From the NCBI RefSeq assembly GCF_033958435.1, contig NC_134137.1, forward strand, positions 320,353,501-320,417,500: a stretch of 64,000 nt of DNA, written 5' to 3'. The translations under genes and the position numbers were made by a program. Source of the DNA: Carettochelys insculpta (taxonomy: Eukaryota; Chordata; Testudines; Carettochelyidae). Of this stretch, positions 32,541 to 45,005 are shown piece by piece; the stretch's first letter is position 1, and every line of letters begins with the position of its first letter. A model generated the notes under the pieces. The model did no database searches. It was given only the letters and a program-made list of their open reading frames with translations, and was not told where the DNA came from.

Positions 32541-33380
32541 GTGCCCTGCAAGGCAGCACTATCAGGAAAAGGAGTCTCTGAAGAGAAGAGCCTGAAGAGT
32601 GATGGGGGAAGGTGGACCTGGGGGCACTGAGAGCAGCTGGGGGGAGAGGGGCCAGTGCAGTGAGGAGGGCGGACATGGGAGCAGATGGGGGTAGTGGGTT
32701 CGGGAGGGTCCTATGGTGATGGTAGCTGGGGGGGGTGAAAGGTGGAGAGGAGGGTTCCGGGGATATGAGGTCATTGCTCCACAGGGAGCTATGGTGACTC
32801 GTGGTGACAGGGAGGTATGAAGTAGTGGGATCCTTAACCACATTCTCCACATCCCACTGCCTTGTGGGTTCTCCTGGGAAGGAGAAAGGCTAAGGGAGTA
32901 AACCCTGACAGAAAATCCGGAGTGGAGTTCGAAGGCGGTTCGGTGTCAACTTCTGGCACTGTCCCGGCAACTCCTGCAGCTGAGCTGGTACCAGACGTGG
33001 AGGTTATCCTCTCCTTTGGACTATATCAGTAAAGCTGAGCGGGGGACACTGGTGTCTGGGCAGCCCAGAGTCTCCATAATAAGTGCCCAGGCTCGCGCCC
33101 GGAGAGGTACTCCGGCATCGCTGAACAGCGTTGCATCAACACGGGAGGCAACAGATACCAGTTATAAGCTCTTGCTCGATTGGCGTAGAGAACGAGCGCC
33201 AGGGGTTGCCTTCGATGGTGGGAGAGATCCTCGCATCTCACTGGACAGTCACCGCCCGCCTCAAGCTGGGCAGCCCCCAGCCAATAGGGTACTGTTCCGC
33301 CACAGTTCACCTGCCTCGCTGGGTGTGTGAGGCTTAAGGTTCCTGAACCTGACAAGTGACTGAAATTTGGGCACCAGGCA
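32541..33380. other. Unannotated; possibly the 5' untranslated part of the LINE
   Basis: From about 32880 the base composition becomes more balanced and CpG-richer, as in the LINE that follows. 32900-33380 is therefore plausibly its 5' untranslated region. The start cannot be fixed by eye. Confidence 0.35.
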
Positions 33381-33424
33381 AACCAATAAGAAAATCAACA
33401 AGAAATGAGAAACATCAACAATTT

Positions 33425-36400
33425 AAGCTTGCTTGCTGGAATGTGCAGACCATGCTGATCGGCTTGACTGAAGATCTTCAGCCCATCAGTGACACCTGAA
33501 AGACCACTGTCATCAATGAGGAACTGAAGAGGCTCCGAGTTGATATCGCTGCACTGCAAGAGACACGGCTCGCAGATTCGGGATCTCTAAATGAAAAGGA
33601 CTACACCTTTTTCTGGCAGGGTAAAGCCCAAGAAGAACCCAGAGAGCATGGTGTTGGCTTTGCTGTCAGAAACACCCTTCTACAAATGGTGGAATTAGTC
33701 ATGAGAGGATCAGACTTCTTCGGATCACGCTTCAAACTTGCGCTGGTCCCGTCCAGCTGATCAGCGCTTATGCTCCAACCCTGTACGCCACACCAGAAGA
33801 CAAGTTCTATGACGTGCTTAGTGCTGCTGAAGCACAAATACCTGCTTGTGAACAACTGTACATCTTGGGTGACTTCAATGCAAGAGTTGGAGCTGATTGG
33901 GCCTCATGGCCTTCCTGCTTAGGACACTTTGGTGTGGGAAAGATGAATGACAATGGACAGCATCTGCTTGAACTGTGCACGTACCATAATCTGTGCATCA
34001 CAAACACATTCTTCCAAACGAAGCCACAGCACAGAGTGTCGTGGAGACACCCATGCTCGAAGCACTGGCATCAACTAGACGTGGTCATCACTAGGCGTAA
34101 TAACCTCAGAAACATCCTTCTGACACGCAACTATCATGGTGCTGACTGTGATACAGATCACTCGTTAGTTTGCTCCAAGCTCAAGGTGAGACCCAAGAAG
34201 CTGTACCACTCTAAACCTGCTGGAAGGACCCACATTGACGTCAGAAAGACAGCAAACTCAGAGAAAGCTGAAAAGTTCAGAAAGACCCTCCAGGAAAATC
34301 TGCGCAGCGGCCCTGGGGGCACCGATGTGACATCCAAATGGCAACATCTGAGGGATACAGTTTACAACACGGCCTTGTCGGTGTTTGGAAGAAGAGCTAG
34401 AAACACGAACGACTGGTTCGAAGCTAACTCCGATGAGATGATTCCAGTCATTGAAAAGAAGCGCGCTGCACTCCTGGAGTACAAATGCTCACCGAGCCAG
34501 AGTACCCAGCAAGCACTTAGAGCAGCCAGAAGAACAGTACAGCAGACAGCCAGGCACTGTGCCAACAACCACTGGCTCCAGCTATGCAGCAGCATCCAGA
34601 CCTGTGCTGACTTTGGTAATCTCAGAGGAACGTACGAGGGTATGAAGAAGGCATTAGGACCCACCCAGAACAAGATGGCACCTCTGAAATCCAAATCTGG
34701 TGAAGTCATCACTGACAAAACCAAACAGATGGAGCGCTGGGTTGAGCACTACTCCGAGCTGTACTCACGCGAGAACGTTGTGGTTGACGCAGCCCTCGAT
34801 GCCGTCGAGCTCCTACCAGTAATGGATGAACTGGATCAAGAACCAACTGTGGATGAACTGAAGACAGCCATCGACAGCATTGCAGCAGGAAAGGCCCCAG
34901 GCCAGGATGGTATACCACCAGAGGTAATCAAGTGTGCCGCGGACACACTCCTGGAAACCCTACATGAGCTATTGTGCCTGTGCTGGAAAGAGGGTGAGGT
35001 TCCACAGGATATGCACGACACTAACATCGTAACGTTGTATAAGAACAAATGAGACAGAAGCGACTGCAACAACTACCGTGGAATTTCCCTCCTAAGCGTC
35101 GCTGGTAAACTGTTCACTCGCGTCATCCTTGGCAGACTCCAGAAGATTGCTGAGAGGGTGTACCCCGAATCGCAGTGCGGATTCTGCGCAGAGAGGTCTA
35201 CCGTTGACATGGTCTTCTCTCTAAGGCAGCTGCAGGAGAAGTGCAGGGAGCAGAGGAAGCCACTCTACATAGCCTTCATCAGCTTGACCAAGGCCTTTGA
35301 CTTGGTCAGCAGGGATGGTCTGTTCCAACTGCTCCACAAGATAGGCTGTCCTCCACGGTTACTCAAGATGATCCAGTCGTTCCACGAACACATGAGAGGA
35401 ACCATCCAATATGACGGCGCATTATCGGATGCTTTCAGAATCAGGAGTGGAGTCAAACAAGGATGCGTGCTTGCTCCGACATTGTTCGGGATCTTCTTCG
35501 CACTCCTCCTGAAGCATGCCTTTGGATCTTCAACAGAGGGCATCTTGCTGCACACAAGATCTGATGGGAAACTGTTTAACCTTGCAAGGCTGAAAGCTAA
35601 GTCTAAGGTGCGGGAAGTCCTCATCAGAGACATGCTGTTCGCAGATGATGCTGCTGTAGTGTCTCACACAGAAGACCAGCTTCAAAAACTGCTGGATCAG
35701 TTCTCCAAAGCGTGCAAGGACTTTGGGCTTACCATCAGCCTAAAGAAGACAAACGTACTTGGTCAGGATGTTGCAGAATCCCCATCAATCAGCATTGACA
35801 ACTATATATTAGAGGTCATCCATGAGTTCGTGTACCTCGTGTCCTCCATCACTGACACCCTGTCATTGGACACTGAGCTAAATAGGAGGATCGGAAAAGC
35901 GGCCACAACTCTGTCCAGACTCAGCAAGAGAGTGTGGAACAACAACAAGCTGTACACTCACACCAAAATGCAAGTCTACAGAGCCTGCATCCTCAGCACC
36001 CTCCTTTATGGCAGAGAGACTTGGACCCTGTATGCCCGCCAGGAAAAGAGGCTGAACATCTTCCACTTGCACTGCCTCAGGTGCATCCTTGGAATATCAT
36101 GGAAGGACAGAGTGACCAACACCGCCGTCCTTGAGCAAGCTGGAATCCCAACCATGCACACCCTCCTCAGGCAGCGTCGGCTCCGCTGGCTTGGCCACGT
36201 CCACAGGATGAATGATGGAAGGATTCCAAAAGACATCCTGTATGGTGAGCTAGCCTCTGGCAAAAGACCTCCCGGACGCCCCCAGTTGCGCTACAAAGAT
36301 GTCTGCAAGAGAGACCTCAGAGAGGTAGACATCGAGTTGGACAACTGGGAAGAACTAGCAGACGACCGCAGCAGATGGAGGCAAGGGTTACACAAGGGCC

Positions 36401-36561
36401 TTCAGAAGGGCGAGATGAGGATCAGATAGCTAGCAGAGGAGAAGCGAGCGCACAGAAAGCACACTCAGGACTTGCCAGACACCCACCACATCTGCAAGAG
36501 ATGCAGCAAGGACTGTCACTCTCATGTGGGTCTTCATAGTCACAGTATACACTGTAAATGA
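33425..36561 (+). pseudogene. RTE-like non-LTR retrotransposon ORF (endonuclease, reverse transcriptase, zinc-finger-like tail)
   Basis: This is one long retrotransposon protein, read in order. The apurinic-type endonuclease has ACWNVQTM, then LQETRL, LYILGDFNARVGAD and CDTDHSLVCSKL. A linker follows. The reverse transcriptase has GKAPGQDGIPPEVIK, NNYRGISLLSVAGKLF, ISLTKAFDLVSRDGL, SGVKQGCVLAPTLFGIFF and MLFADDAAVVSH, with the catalytic aspartates present. The C-terminal region has LLYGRETWTL, ISWKDRVTNTAVLEQ, RRLRWLGHVHRMNDGRIPKD and SGKRPPGRPQLRYKDVCKRD. A Cys/His tail (ICKRCSKDCHSHVGLHSHS) ends at the stop at 36559-36561. Breaks: a TGA at 33497-33499, a frameshift between about 33720 and 33814, a TGA at 35050-35052 and a TAG at 36427-36429. 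The thumb/C-terminal layout recalls RTE-clade elements, but the clade is my inference. Confidence 0.85.
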
Positions 36562-38072
36562 AGTCCTCAATTGAAACTATAAAGGGCATGATCCATACTC
36601 TATGCAGACTGAAGGATGTCTATTACTCTAGGGCTAGTCAAACCAGGCTTATAGCTACATGGCCCAGCCATAGGCAGGGCCACAGCTCTCAACTAACAAG
36701 TTCAACACATACTCCTCTCCATGTGCTTTATAATGCTTTAAACCGGGGAGTCCTGTGTAATCCATGTCTTATGCAGTTATAGCAACTGCCCTGTCCCCCA
36801 CAATGACTTGGAGCATTGGTGAGATTTCACAATTCTTATACTGATTGTTAGCATAAATTGTGATTTTACAACAATGTGTTTACAATAGACAAAATCTTAT
36901 TGCTTCCTTGCTACCCATCAGGCTTTGTTTGCAAGGTATCACATATGCACACCTTTGCATTCTCGTGCAAATGGTCTCTGGGAGACACATTCCTCCCAGC
37001 CTTCAGCAGCATTGAGTTCCTGCTGGCGCATTCCTTACATAGAGGTTTTAAAGAAAAGGTTATTTTAATCTGAAAACAGCTGCTCTAAGCTAGATATCTG
37101 GGCCATGCATGGCAAACCACTCTTGAACAGCTTGGCTAGCTTGTTTAGGAATGAGATTATCATGGTGCTAGCAATTTGCTGTAATTTCTTTGGAACCTTC
37201 ACCACCAAATGCCATAATCTTCCCATCTGAGCATGATTAGAACACGCATGCTAATGTTCAACAGTTCAACCTCATTTTCTCCCCAGTATATCTGATGCAA
37301 TAGAGAAATACACTGATCCCCTTTAGTATAGGCAAAGGCAGAACCAATTCATTACTCTACAGTCACTTTTTATTTCCATGACTGTGAAAGAAGTTGCCAC
37401 TAGAGGACACTGAATCAATATGAGACCTCAATAAACAGCAGAAATATGGACACTAACAAACTGGCTTCTGAGCATTCATATTATTGCTGTTTTCTGGCTG
37501 GAATAAGTAACAATAAAAGGTATCTGCTATCCCTGCACGCTGCTTTGCAGCAGCTGTGGCTCTGCAGGTAAGCCCTGTCTTAATTCTCCCTAGTAGGTTA
37601 TCACTAAGGTTAGCTTCAGAGTATCAGGGCAAAGGGAAGCTAAAAAACCAAATTCCCAGAATAACCATGTTCCTGTTTAATAAGATACCAGAGGAGGACC
37701 TGTTATATAACAATTCATGAAGCCCTTACAACCAGACCCTCATTAAGATCTCCAAAACTCAAGACTCCACAAAATTAAGTCTTGGTGTCCCTAAGACAGA
37801 CTGTCCTCCATTGAAAACCTGAGGGAGCTTCTAGTCCCCTCTCTCTTGCAGCTCATGCCAAGGCATACCTGTCCCCTCCTCAGCTACATCTCATTAGTGG
37901 TCTCTCTGGTCCTCAAAAAGGCAGCTTAAACTGTTCCTGCAACCCATTCTTGTTTTCTGAAAACTGCACAGTGCGGATGCTTTGATTTGCTGGGTGTTCA
38001 GCAAATCGTTTTGGTTTGGTAACAATGAAATGAGCTTGCTACCGTGGGTTTGGATTCCAGTCAGTTTTATAT
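36562..38072. other. Unannotated AT-rich stretch
   Basis: The first bases are presumably the LINE 3' untranslated region, whose end is not visible. The rest shows no gene or repeat I recognise. Confidence 0.4.
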
Positions 38073-38240
38073 CAGAGGGGAAACCGGGTTAGTCTGTATC
38101 TTCAAAAATAACAAGTCCTGTGGCACCTTATAGACTAACAAATATTTTGGAGCATAAGCTTTTGTGGGCAAAGACCGCTTCATAAGATGCAACATCTGAT
38201 GAAGTGGCTTGTTGCCCACAAAAGCTTATGCTCCAAAATA
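38073..38240. mobile_element. B-type PLE tail, inverted pair
   Basis: The left arm 38073-38190 is the reverse tail (GGGTTAGTCTGTATCTTC, GGCACCTTATAGACTAACAA, AAGCTTTTGTGGGCAAAGAC). The right arm 38195-38240 reads forward and short (CATCTGATGAAGTGGC, GTTGCCCACAAAAGCTTATG) before the flank. The arms meet around CATAAGATGCAACATCTGATG. Confidence 0.8.
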
Positions 38241-38244
38241 CACT

Positions 38245-39095
38245 CATCCCTTGTTTAATGAGTACTTTACTTATGAGTACTCGCTAAAATGAGGATCATA
38301 TATCCTACCTTTATTGACTATGGGTGCCTCTACACTAGCAAGTACATTCGAAATCCTGATTGAAAGAGTGAATTCTTTCAAGAGAACCCGCAGAGCATCC
38401 ACACACACGGTGCTCTTTCGAAATTAACTGAAAGAAAGAGCACCCTGGTGTGTGTGGACTCTCTCTTTCGAAATTGTGCTTGGGGGGGCCTTTCAAAATA
38501 ATGGATTGAAACTTCGGTCCCCGCTGTCGTGTGTGGACACTCCGTTTCAAAAGAGCACCTTTCAATGTTCTCTTTTGAAAGAAGTTCTTTCGAAACAGAG
38601 CTGTAGTGTAGATGTATCCTATTTGAGTGAACCTCCCCCACTTATATGAGCAGGGTCCCTAGCCAGGGGGGTGGGGGTGGAGAGGGAGGGGGAGACGCAC
38701 AGGCCTGCAGCTGGCTCAGCTCCAGCTGTGAAGTCCCTGGCTGGGGGCTGGGAGACCTGCAGCTGGAGCCTTCTCCCTCCCTTCCTTCAGACATGCAGCT
38801 GTCTGACAGCCCTTCGGCTGGGGGAAGAGAGGGAGAAGGATCTTAGCCTGGTTCCCTTCCCACAATGGTGGGAACGTGAAACAGACCAGCCATGAGCTAA
38901 TCAGTTTCCTGGCCTCACAAGCAATGGGGAGACTGGAACCAGCCTGCCCCTGGGTCTCACCTCCTGTCACTCTGGGAGCCAAGAAACTGACAAGTCCTGG
39001 TGGTTTCTGGCTCACTTCTCTTACAGAAAAAATCAAGTTATGCAGCGGTTGCAGGAACAACCCCTGGGTAACTCCGGGGTTTACTGTATTAGACC
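38245..39095. repeat. Composite interspersed repeat, second copy (MITE inserted)
   Basis: It shows the same block order as 12290-14135. A CTCATCCCTTGTTTAATGAG-like edge comes first, then G-rich units around GCAGCTGGAGC / CAGCTGTCTGACAG, then a GTTTCCTGG segment, and finally GGGTAACTCCGGGGTTTACT. The unit is split by the MITE at 38332-38619. No coding potential is supported. Confidence 0.45.
38332..38619. mobile_element. Foldback MITE (CTTTCGAAA family), TAT target duplication
   Basis: The ends GGGTGCCTCTAC and GTAGATGTATCC are flanked by TAT on both sides (38329-38331 and 38620-38622). The interior has repeated CTTTCGAAA / TTTCGAAA motifs and GTGTGTGGAC segments arranged as inverted repeats. 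Confidence 0.82.
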
Positions 39096-39309
39096 CCCCG
39101 CCCGCCCTGCAGACCTCACCCTCAGCCAGGTTTTAACTGCCCCCCCATGGTCCCAAACTGCCTCCAGCCTTATACCCCCACAGCAGCCCCAAACCTCCTC
39201 CAGCCTTAGACCCCCGCCCCCAGCAGAAATTTCAAAAATCAAATGGAGAGAGAAATCTCCAAGCTGCAATTTATTTGCAAATTTGACTCCATTAACCATG
39301 GATTAAACA

Positions 39310-39650
39310 GACTGGGAGTGGCTCACAGCTTACAAAAGGAGCTTCTCTGCCCTAGGTGTTAATATCTCCACATTAGACTGACAATGGGCCATATCTCCCC
39401 TGTCTTATCTGACCTGTTTTTTACTCTCTTCATACATACTACTGATACTGGGCCTTTTCCACCCTGACTGAATAGACCTTGTCAGCTCTGGCCCTCCCTC
39501 TTACTGGGACCCCACTCTTTAAATACCCCTCTGAAACCACTCCTGCACTCATGCATCTGATGAAGTGGATCTCTGCCCACGAAAGTTTATGCTCCAAAAT
39601 ATCTGTTAGTCTACAAGGTGCCACCGGACTTCTTGTTGCTCTACGTACAT
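39310..39650 (+). mobile_element. B-type PLE tail, long form
   Basis: GAGTGGCTCACAGC, then AGGAGCTTCTCTGCCC, GACAATGGGCCATATC and GTGGATCTCTGCCCACGAAA, and finally ATATCTGTTAGTCTACAAGG. It carries the complement of the extension found in 2817-3197, so the two are copies of one longer family whose extension is upstream of the tail. Confidence 0.8.
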
Positions 39651-39659
39651 ACACTACAT

Positions 39660-40436
39660 TCTATATCTGGTGGCAAACTATGGAAATACATCAGAAAGGT
39701 ACCAAAACTCAACTGGTTTATGTCAAGTTACGACCCCTGGGAACAAATTGGAGACTTTTACATGTATTTTAATGGGAATTTAGTGTCACTCATGAGTTTT
39801 CGCCTACAAGCAGAAATTTGGGAACCAGTTGTGCTTGTATAGAGAGAGATGAGTGACTCTGTTAGTCCAGTAAGTTTTATGACTCTCAGCTCCATGGACA
39901 CGGCCCATGGTTTCATCCGTGATGGGGATGGCCCTGGCTTAAAGCTTATAGGGAACACTGCTCACAACGTGTACTACCCAGCCTCCCATGATAACTGCTC
40001 TTACAGGCTTGGTGAGAGGTCCTATAAGGCTGTGCTGTAGGATGCAATTCTGCTGTTAGAAGTGCTCACTGTACCCAGAGAGGAGAGGAGAGGATCTGAG
40101 CCTTAATGCCCTGCTGAATACAGACACAACTGGTACAATTTTATTTCCAAAACTTAAAACATGAGAAGATTTGGGGGAGTGAATGTCTTGAAGATTCATC
40201 TGACTGAAGACGACCACTGCTGCAGAGAGCCTATGGGAGCATTCCCAGTGAGGAAGGGGAATGATATGTAGAACAGTGGAGAAGCAAGGAGGGGCTGCAA
40301 GCCTTGTCCATCAAGCGACTGGGGACCAAGTTCAGAGAGGAACCTAGATAAACCTTAAGCTGATGTAACACATAACTACCTCTACCTCTCCAGCAACCCC
40401 TACCCCTCAGTATGCATGTTGCACCAAATTAGACTC
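39660..40436. other. Unannotated stretch
   Basis: No recognisable gene or repeat. Frames of 60-97 codons have no motifs. Confidence 0.4.
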
Positions 40437-40439
40437 CGC

Positions 40440-40875
40440 AGCCGTGTCTACACTAGCCAAAAACTTCGAAATGGCCATGCCAGTGGCCATTTTGAAATTT
40501 ACTAATGAAGCGCTGAAATACATATTCAGTGCTTCATTAGCACGAGGACGGCCACGGCACTTCGAAATTGACGCGGCTCGCCGCCGCGCGGCTCATCCAG
40601 ACAGGGCTCCCTTTTGAAAGGACCCTGCCTACTTCCAAGTCCCCTTATTCCCATCTGCTCATAGGAATAAGGGGACTTTGAAGTAGGCGGGGTCCTTTCA
40701 AAAACGAGCCCCGTCGGGATGAGCCGCGCGGGGGCGAGCCGCATCAATTTCGAAGTGCCGCGGCCGCCCACATGCTAATGAAGTGCTGAATATGTATTTC
40801 AGCGCTTCATTAGTAAACTTTGAAATGGCCATTTGCATGGCCATTTCAAAGTTTGGGGCTAGTGTAGACACGGCC
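40440..40875. mobile_element. Large palindromic MITE, family 2 (436 bp)
   Basis: The ends AGCCGTGTCTAC and GTAGACACGGCC are flanked by CGC and CAC, one mismatch consistent with CpG decay. Left and right arms of roughly 210 bp pair almost throughout, with a short turn near 40655-40665 (CCCATCTGCTCATAGG). Each arm holds its own smaller palindromes (TTCGAAATGGCCATGC, CACTTCGAAATTGACGCGGC). Other copies: 43638-44047 and 56703-57138. Confidence 0.85.
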
Positions 40876-42529
40876 CACTGCTGTTAACTCCCGGCTGAGC
40901 AACATACAACTTACTCTCCTCACAACTACACCTCACCTGCGGTATTTGGCCCACAGAGTATGAGGGAGTTTAATTTGGAATAATTCACAAAACTTAAAGT
41001 CTCACTCAGTCATCTCTAACAACAACATTTCACACTTGCTGAACTTCTGGGATTCCTCAATGATCTAAATTTAGGAGCAAAATCTAAAATATTATGCCTC
41101 TCACATACCCGCTCAGGAAGCAACTGGCTCCTGCAAGTCTAACTACAGCAAAGCTGACTATTAAGCTCTTGTTAGCCTAGGCCATTACAGTAACAGGGCA
41201 CTTGTCCAGCAAGCATTACATCTAAACTGCACAGATGTTCTTGAATTCCCGTTAACATACAAAGAACACTTTTTGTAGGTTTGTGGCAGCTGTAGGTTTG
41301 TGTGAGGCTGTACCGGTTTAAAGCTGTATTCAAATTTTATCCTCCTCAAGGGAACGGCTTGAGATCTCTCCTTTCGGTCACCTTTGACTAAACTTCAATT
41401 TTTGCAAGCTCACAATGAACTTTTCAGAAAGGCAGAAAGCTGATCAAGGACCTGAGAGGTTCCTGGGCAGGAAACAATTGCCATAATGGCTGTCAGGCAA
41501 GTCACCAGCTGTCACCAGGATGACAACCTGTGACACGCAGGACTGTCCTTAAGACTTGTGGTACCCTGCATGGGAGGGTGGGGGCAGGCTGTGCTCAGGG
41601 CTGTGGGGACGAAAGCAGAGCGGGAAGGCATAGGTGTGTGATCTGGCTGTACTGCAGCACTCCCACATTTTATGTGGTCTGATGGCTGCTGCTGGCCCCA
41701 CCCAAGAGCCTAGCAGCTGCCCAGCACTGCACTGCCAGTCCCGCACTTGCCTTCAGCCTTGTTTTCCCCCACTCCCAGCCCCATTCAGGTCCCCTTCTCC
41801 CGGAGATGTGGCCCAACTCTGGGCTCCAGCAAGGTGGAGTGGGTGAGTGGCAGCTGGTTGCAGTCTGCGTGCACTCCAGGGGATGTGGCTGACTGCCCCA
41901 AACAAAGCTGTTTTGGCTCCCTGCCCAACATGGCTGGGCTCCTTGCCCAGCTGTAGCTATTGTGGTGGGCAGCCCAAGCTCTCGCTCCAGCTCCAGCCTA
42001 GCTCCACACCGCTGCAAGGCTCTGGCCTCAGTCCTGTGCTGCTCCCACCCGGGCTGCCCATCTTATCACAACTGGCCCTCTTGACATGAGGCTCCCAGGC
42101 TGTCTGGCCCAGGAGCATCCAGATGTTGTTGGACCAGAAACTGTCATTTTTGGAGGTGCAACCTGTAAAAAAATCCACTGATAGCAGGGATGACTGGTCC
42201 TTGCAGGGTGCAAGGCGTGCAGACAGGGCTACCCAGAGGGGCAGGGAGTGGACATGTGGGGGCACCCCATTTACAATTAAAATTGTGGTGGGGCAAAGGG
42301 AGTAGTGCACCTTCTGTATGCTACCATGAGTCACCTCTGATTGGTAGTAGTGGTTTTTAAAACCTGGACAATGTTTGGAGGAGGAGTTTCAGGAGGTGGG
42401 AAAAGGAGGATTCCTTCACCTATGTTATGAATGTATCGCTAAGTCCTTCAAGGTTCAACAAAGTCCCTTTTTCATTAGTTCTGTCTCCAAGGAACCAGCC
42501 AACACTCTTTGTTTTCAGAAGAGATCCTC
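40876..42529. other. Unannotated stretch
   Basis: No recognisable gene or repeat. The overlapping frames at 41549-42334, on both strands, follow CCC/GCT-rich composition and carry no domain. Confidence 0.4.
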
Positions 42530-42600
42530 TTTAGGCAGGGGGCTGGACTAGATGAACTCCTGAGGTCCCTTCCAGCCCTAGAACGCTCTGATTCTATGGC
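42530..42600 (+). mobile_element. CR1 or Cry-type SINE 3' tail
   Basis: GGGGGCTGGACTAGATGAAC, CTCCTGAGGTCCCTTCCAGC and a closing TGATTCTATGG. In turtles this tail is shared between CR1 LINEs and tRNA-derived Cry SINEs, so the short piece cannot be split between them. Confidence 0.6.
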
Positions 42601-42609
42601 AATTTTTTA

Positions 42610-42793
42610 AAGGTTGCGGGGCCTGAGCCTGGCCCCCCATCCCCTGGCTTCACCCCTCTCAGTCCCAAATCTGAGCCCCCCCATCCCTAGGTTTAATCTC
42701 TCTGAGCCCCAAACCCACCCCTCCATCTCCAGGTTTAACCTCTCTTATCTCTACACCTCTCCTGCCACCCCCAGACTCAGACAACAAGCTCAC

Positions 42794-42827
<34 letters not shown>

Positions 42828-43160
42828 GTGGCTGCTGTCTCTCTCCGTTCCCAGAGTGGCTGCGCAGCTCTAGCAGGGGCAGACTCAGTCGCCCCTTCCC
42901 CCAGCTGTCCTGCTCATTTCCCCCACGTGCCATGTGGGTGGCTCCCTGCCCTGCTGTGCTGAAGTAATGGAACTAAATCTAATTGGTTTAAGGGCCAGAT
43001 CACTCCCATTGCCCTGCCAGACATTAAATCAATTAAATTTAGTTCCATTATTTCAGCTGCAGCAGGGCAGGGAGCCGCAAGAGTAGTCAGCAGCAGCAGC
43101 AGCAGCGTCCAGAGCCGCAAGTGGCTCCTTAAAGAGCCACATGCAGCTCTGGAGCCACAG
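42610..43160 (-). mobile_element. Second copy of the hAT-type hairpin/minisatellite repeat
   Basis: 42620-42790 is the C-rich complement of the ~55-bp array seen at 6630-6850. 42920-43085 is the same hairpin (AATTGGTTTAAGGG against ATTAAATCAATTAAATTTAG). Orientation is opposite to the first copy. A (CTG)n run lies at 42798-42823 and a (CAG)n run at 43085-43103. The hAT ends are not visible here. Confidence 0.6.
42798..42823. repeat. CTG microsatellite
   Basis: A run of CTG trinucleotides (GCTGCTGCTGCTGCTGCTGC type). Confidence 0.9.
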
Positions 43161-43637
43161 GTTGCTGACACCTGCCCCAGCCTCACTACACCCCATGCCC
43201 CACACTCACTTTGGCCAGCTTTAGTAAAATGGCTCTGCTGCCAAGGGAAAAGGCTTTGCAGGACGGATAAAAAGGTTTCACAGGCCAGATTCTGGCCCTT
43301 GGGCCACGTGTTGGCCACCCCCTACTACACTCAATACTGAGTGTGTCATGTGGGGACATGGGTTGGACCCACAAGGAAAAGTGGCAGATAATGTTCAGTA
43401 AATAAAATAGAGTAGGTCAGCTCCTCAGCTTGTGTTTATTGGCATATTTCCATTGATGCCAAAGGAGCTATGATGATGCATAGTAGCTGAGGTTCATCCC
43501 AGTACTTTTAGGTAACTTATTAACTATGCTCTCAGGACTTGTAAATTCCACAGCTATAAAGACACTGTGGCTTTCTATATTCCACAGCTAGAGGCGGGTT
43601 CTTTCCACGTGAAAGAATTTTTTAAATATTTCTCTAT
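43161..43637. other. Unannotated stretch
   Basis: The sequence near 43110-43170 (GAGCCACAGGTTGCTGACAC) and 43275-43320 looks like edges of common short repeats that I cannot name. Otherwise nothing is recognised. Confidence 0.35.
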
Positions 43638-44047
43638 AGCTGTGTCTACACTAGCCCAAAACTTCAAAATGGCCATGCAAATGGCCATTTCGAAGTTTAC
43701 TAATGAAGAGCTGAAATATATATTCAGCGCCTTATTAGCATGTGGGTGGCCGCGGCACTTCGAAATTGACGTAGCTCACCGCCGCGTGGCTCATCCCAAA
43801 GGGGCTCCTTTTTGAAAGGACCCTGCCTACTTCGAAGTCCCCTTATTCCTATGAGCATATGGGAATAAGGGGACTTCGAAGTAGGCGGGATCCTTTCGAA
43901 AAGGAGCCCCATCGGGATGAGCCGCGTGGCGGTGAGCCACATCAATTTCGAAGTGCCGCAGCCGCCCACATGCTAATAAGGCGCTGAATGTGTATTTCAG
44001 TGCTTCAATAGTAAACTTCGAAGTTTTGGGCTAGTGTAGACATAGCC
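43638..44047. mobile_element. Large palindromic MITE, family 2, TAT target duplication
   Basis: The ends AGCTGTGTCTAC and GTAGACATAGCC are flanked by TAT (43635-43637 and 44048-44050). It has the same structure as 40440-40875. The right arm has lost the inner AATGGCCATGC part near its end, so this copy is 410 bp. The turn lies near 43850-43860 (CTATGAGCATATGGG). Confidence 0.88.
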
Positions 44048-44292
44048 TATCAGAGTCTCTCTCACACACACACCACAGCCTTTCCAAATCTCCCTGCTCC
44101 CACCTCATCCACAATAGATCATTTTGCAAACTGCTTCCAACAGGAACCCCTAACTCCCAAGTTACGCTGAAAGGAAGACTTTCGGAGCCCATCCCGATTC
44201 TGATGGATGTCAGTAGGAAAAAGATATTCTGCTGGGGTAAATTGGCCTGGCTCCAGTGAAGTCAATGGAGAGATGTTGCTATATACCATCCA

Positions 44293-45002
44293 AGCTGCGT
44301 CTACACGTGCACGCTACTTCGAAGTAGCGGCAGTAACTTCGAAATAGCGCCCGTCACGTCTACACGTGTTGGGCGCTATTTCGAAGTTGAAATCGACGTT
44401 AGGCGGCGAGACGTCGAAGTCACTAACCCCATGAGGGGATGGGAATAGCGCCCTACTTCGACGTTCAACATCGAAGTAGGGACGTGTAGACGATCCGCGT
44501 CCCGCAACATCGAAATAGCGGGGTCCTCCATGGCGGCCATCAGCTGGGGGGTTGAGAGATACTCTCTCTCCAGCCGTTGCGGGGCTCTGTGGTCACCGTG
44601 GGCAGCAGCCCTTAGCCCAGGGCTTCTGGCTGCTGCTGCTGCAGCTGGGGGTCCGTGCTGCATATACAGGGTCTGCAACTAGTTGTTGGCTCTGTGTATC
44701 TTGCACTGTTTAATGAAAGTGTGTCTGGGAGGGGCCCTTTAAGGGAGCGACTTGCTGTTGAGTCCGCCCCGTGACCCTGTCTGCAGCTGTGCCTGGCTCC
44801 CTTATTTCGATGTGTGCTACTTTGGCGTGTAGACGTTCCCTCGCTGTGCCTATTTCGATGTTGGGCTGAGCAACGTCGAAGTTGAACATCGACGTTGCCA
44901 GCCCTGGAGGACGTGTAGACGTTATTCATCGAAATAGCCTATTTCGATGTCGCAACATCGAAATAAGCTATTTCGAAGTTGGGTGCACGTGTAGACGTAG
45001 CC
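44293..45002 (-). mobile_element. Harbinger deletion derivative, 710 bp, CCA target duplication
   Basis: The ends AGCTGCGTCTAC and GTAGACGTAGCC are flanked by CCA on both sides (44290-44292 and 45003-45005). It is collinear with 27686-28396 and, in reverse, with the termini of 16397-20497. The junction lies near 44605-44640, where the 3'-side Harbinger text meets the text just before the transposase start. It is non-coding. The 105- and 100-codon minus frames are shadows. Confidence 0.9.
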
Positions 45003-45005
45003 CCA

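Noticed and set aside
43567..43969. Paired frames in the palindromic MITEs (also 40526-40771 and 56707-57016)
   Set aside because: The same peptide appears from both strands because the DNA is self-complementary; no coding role.
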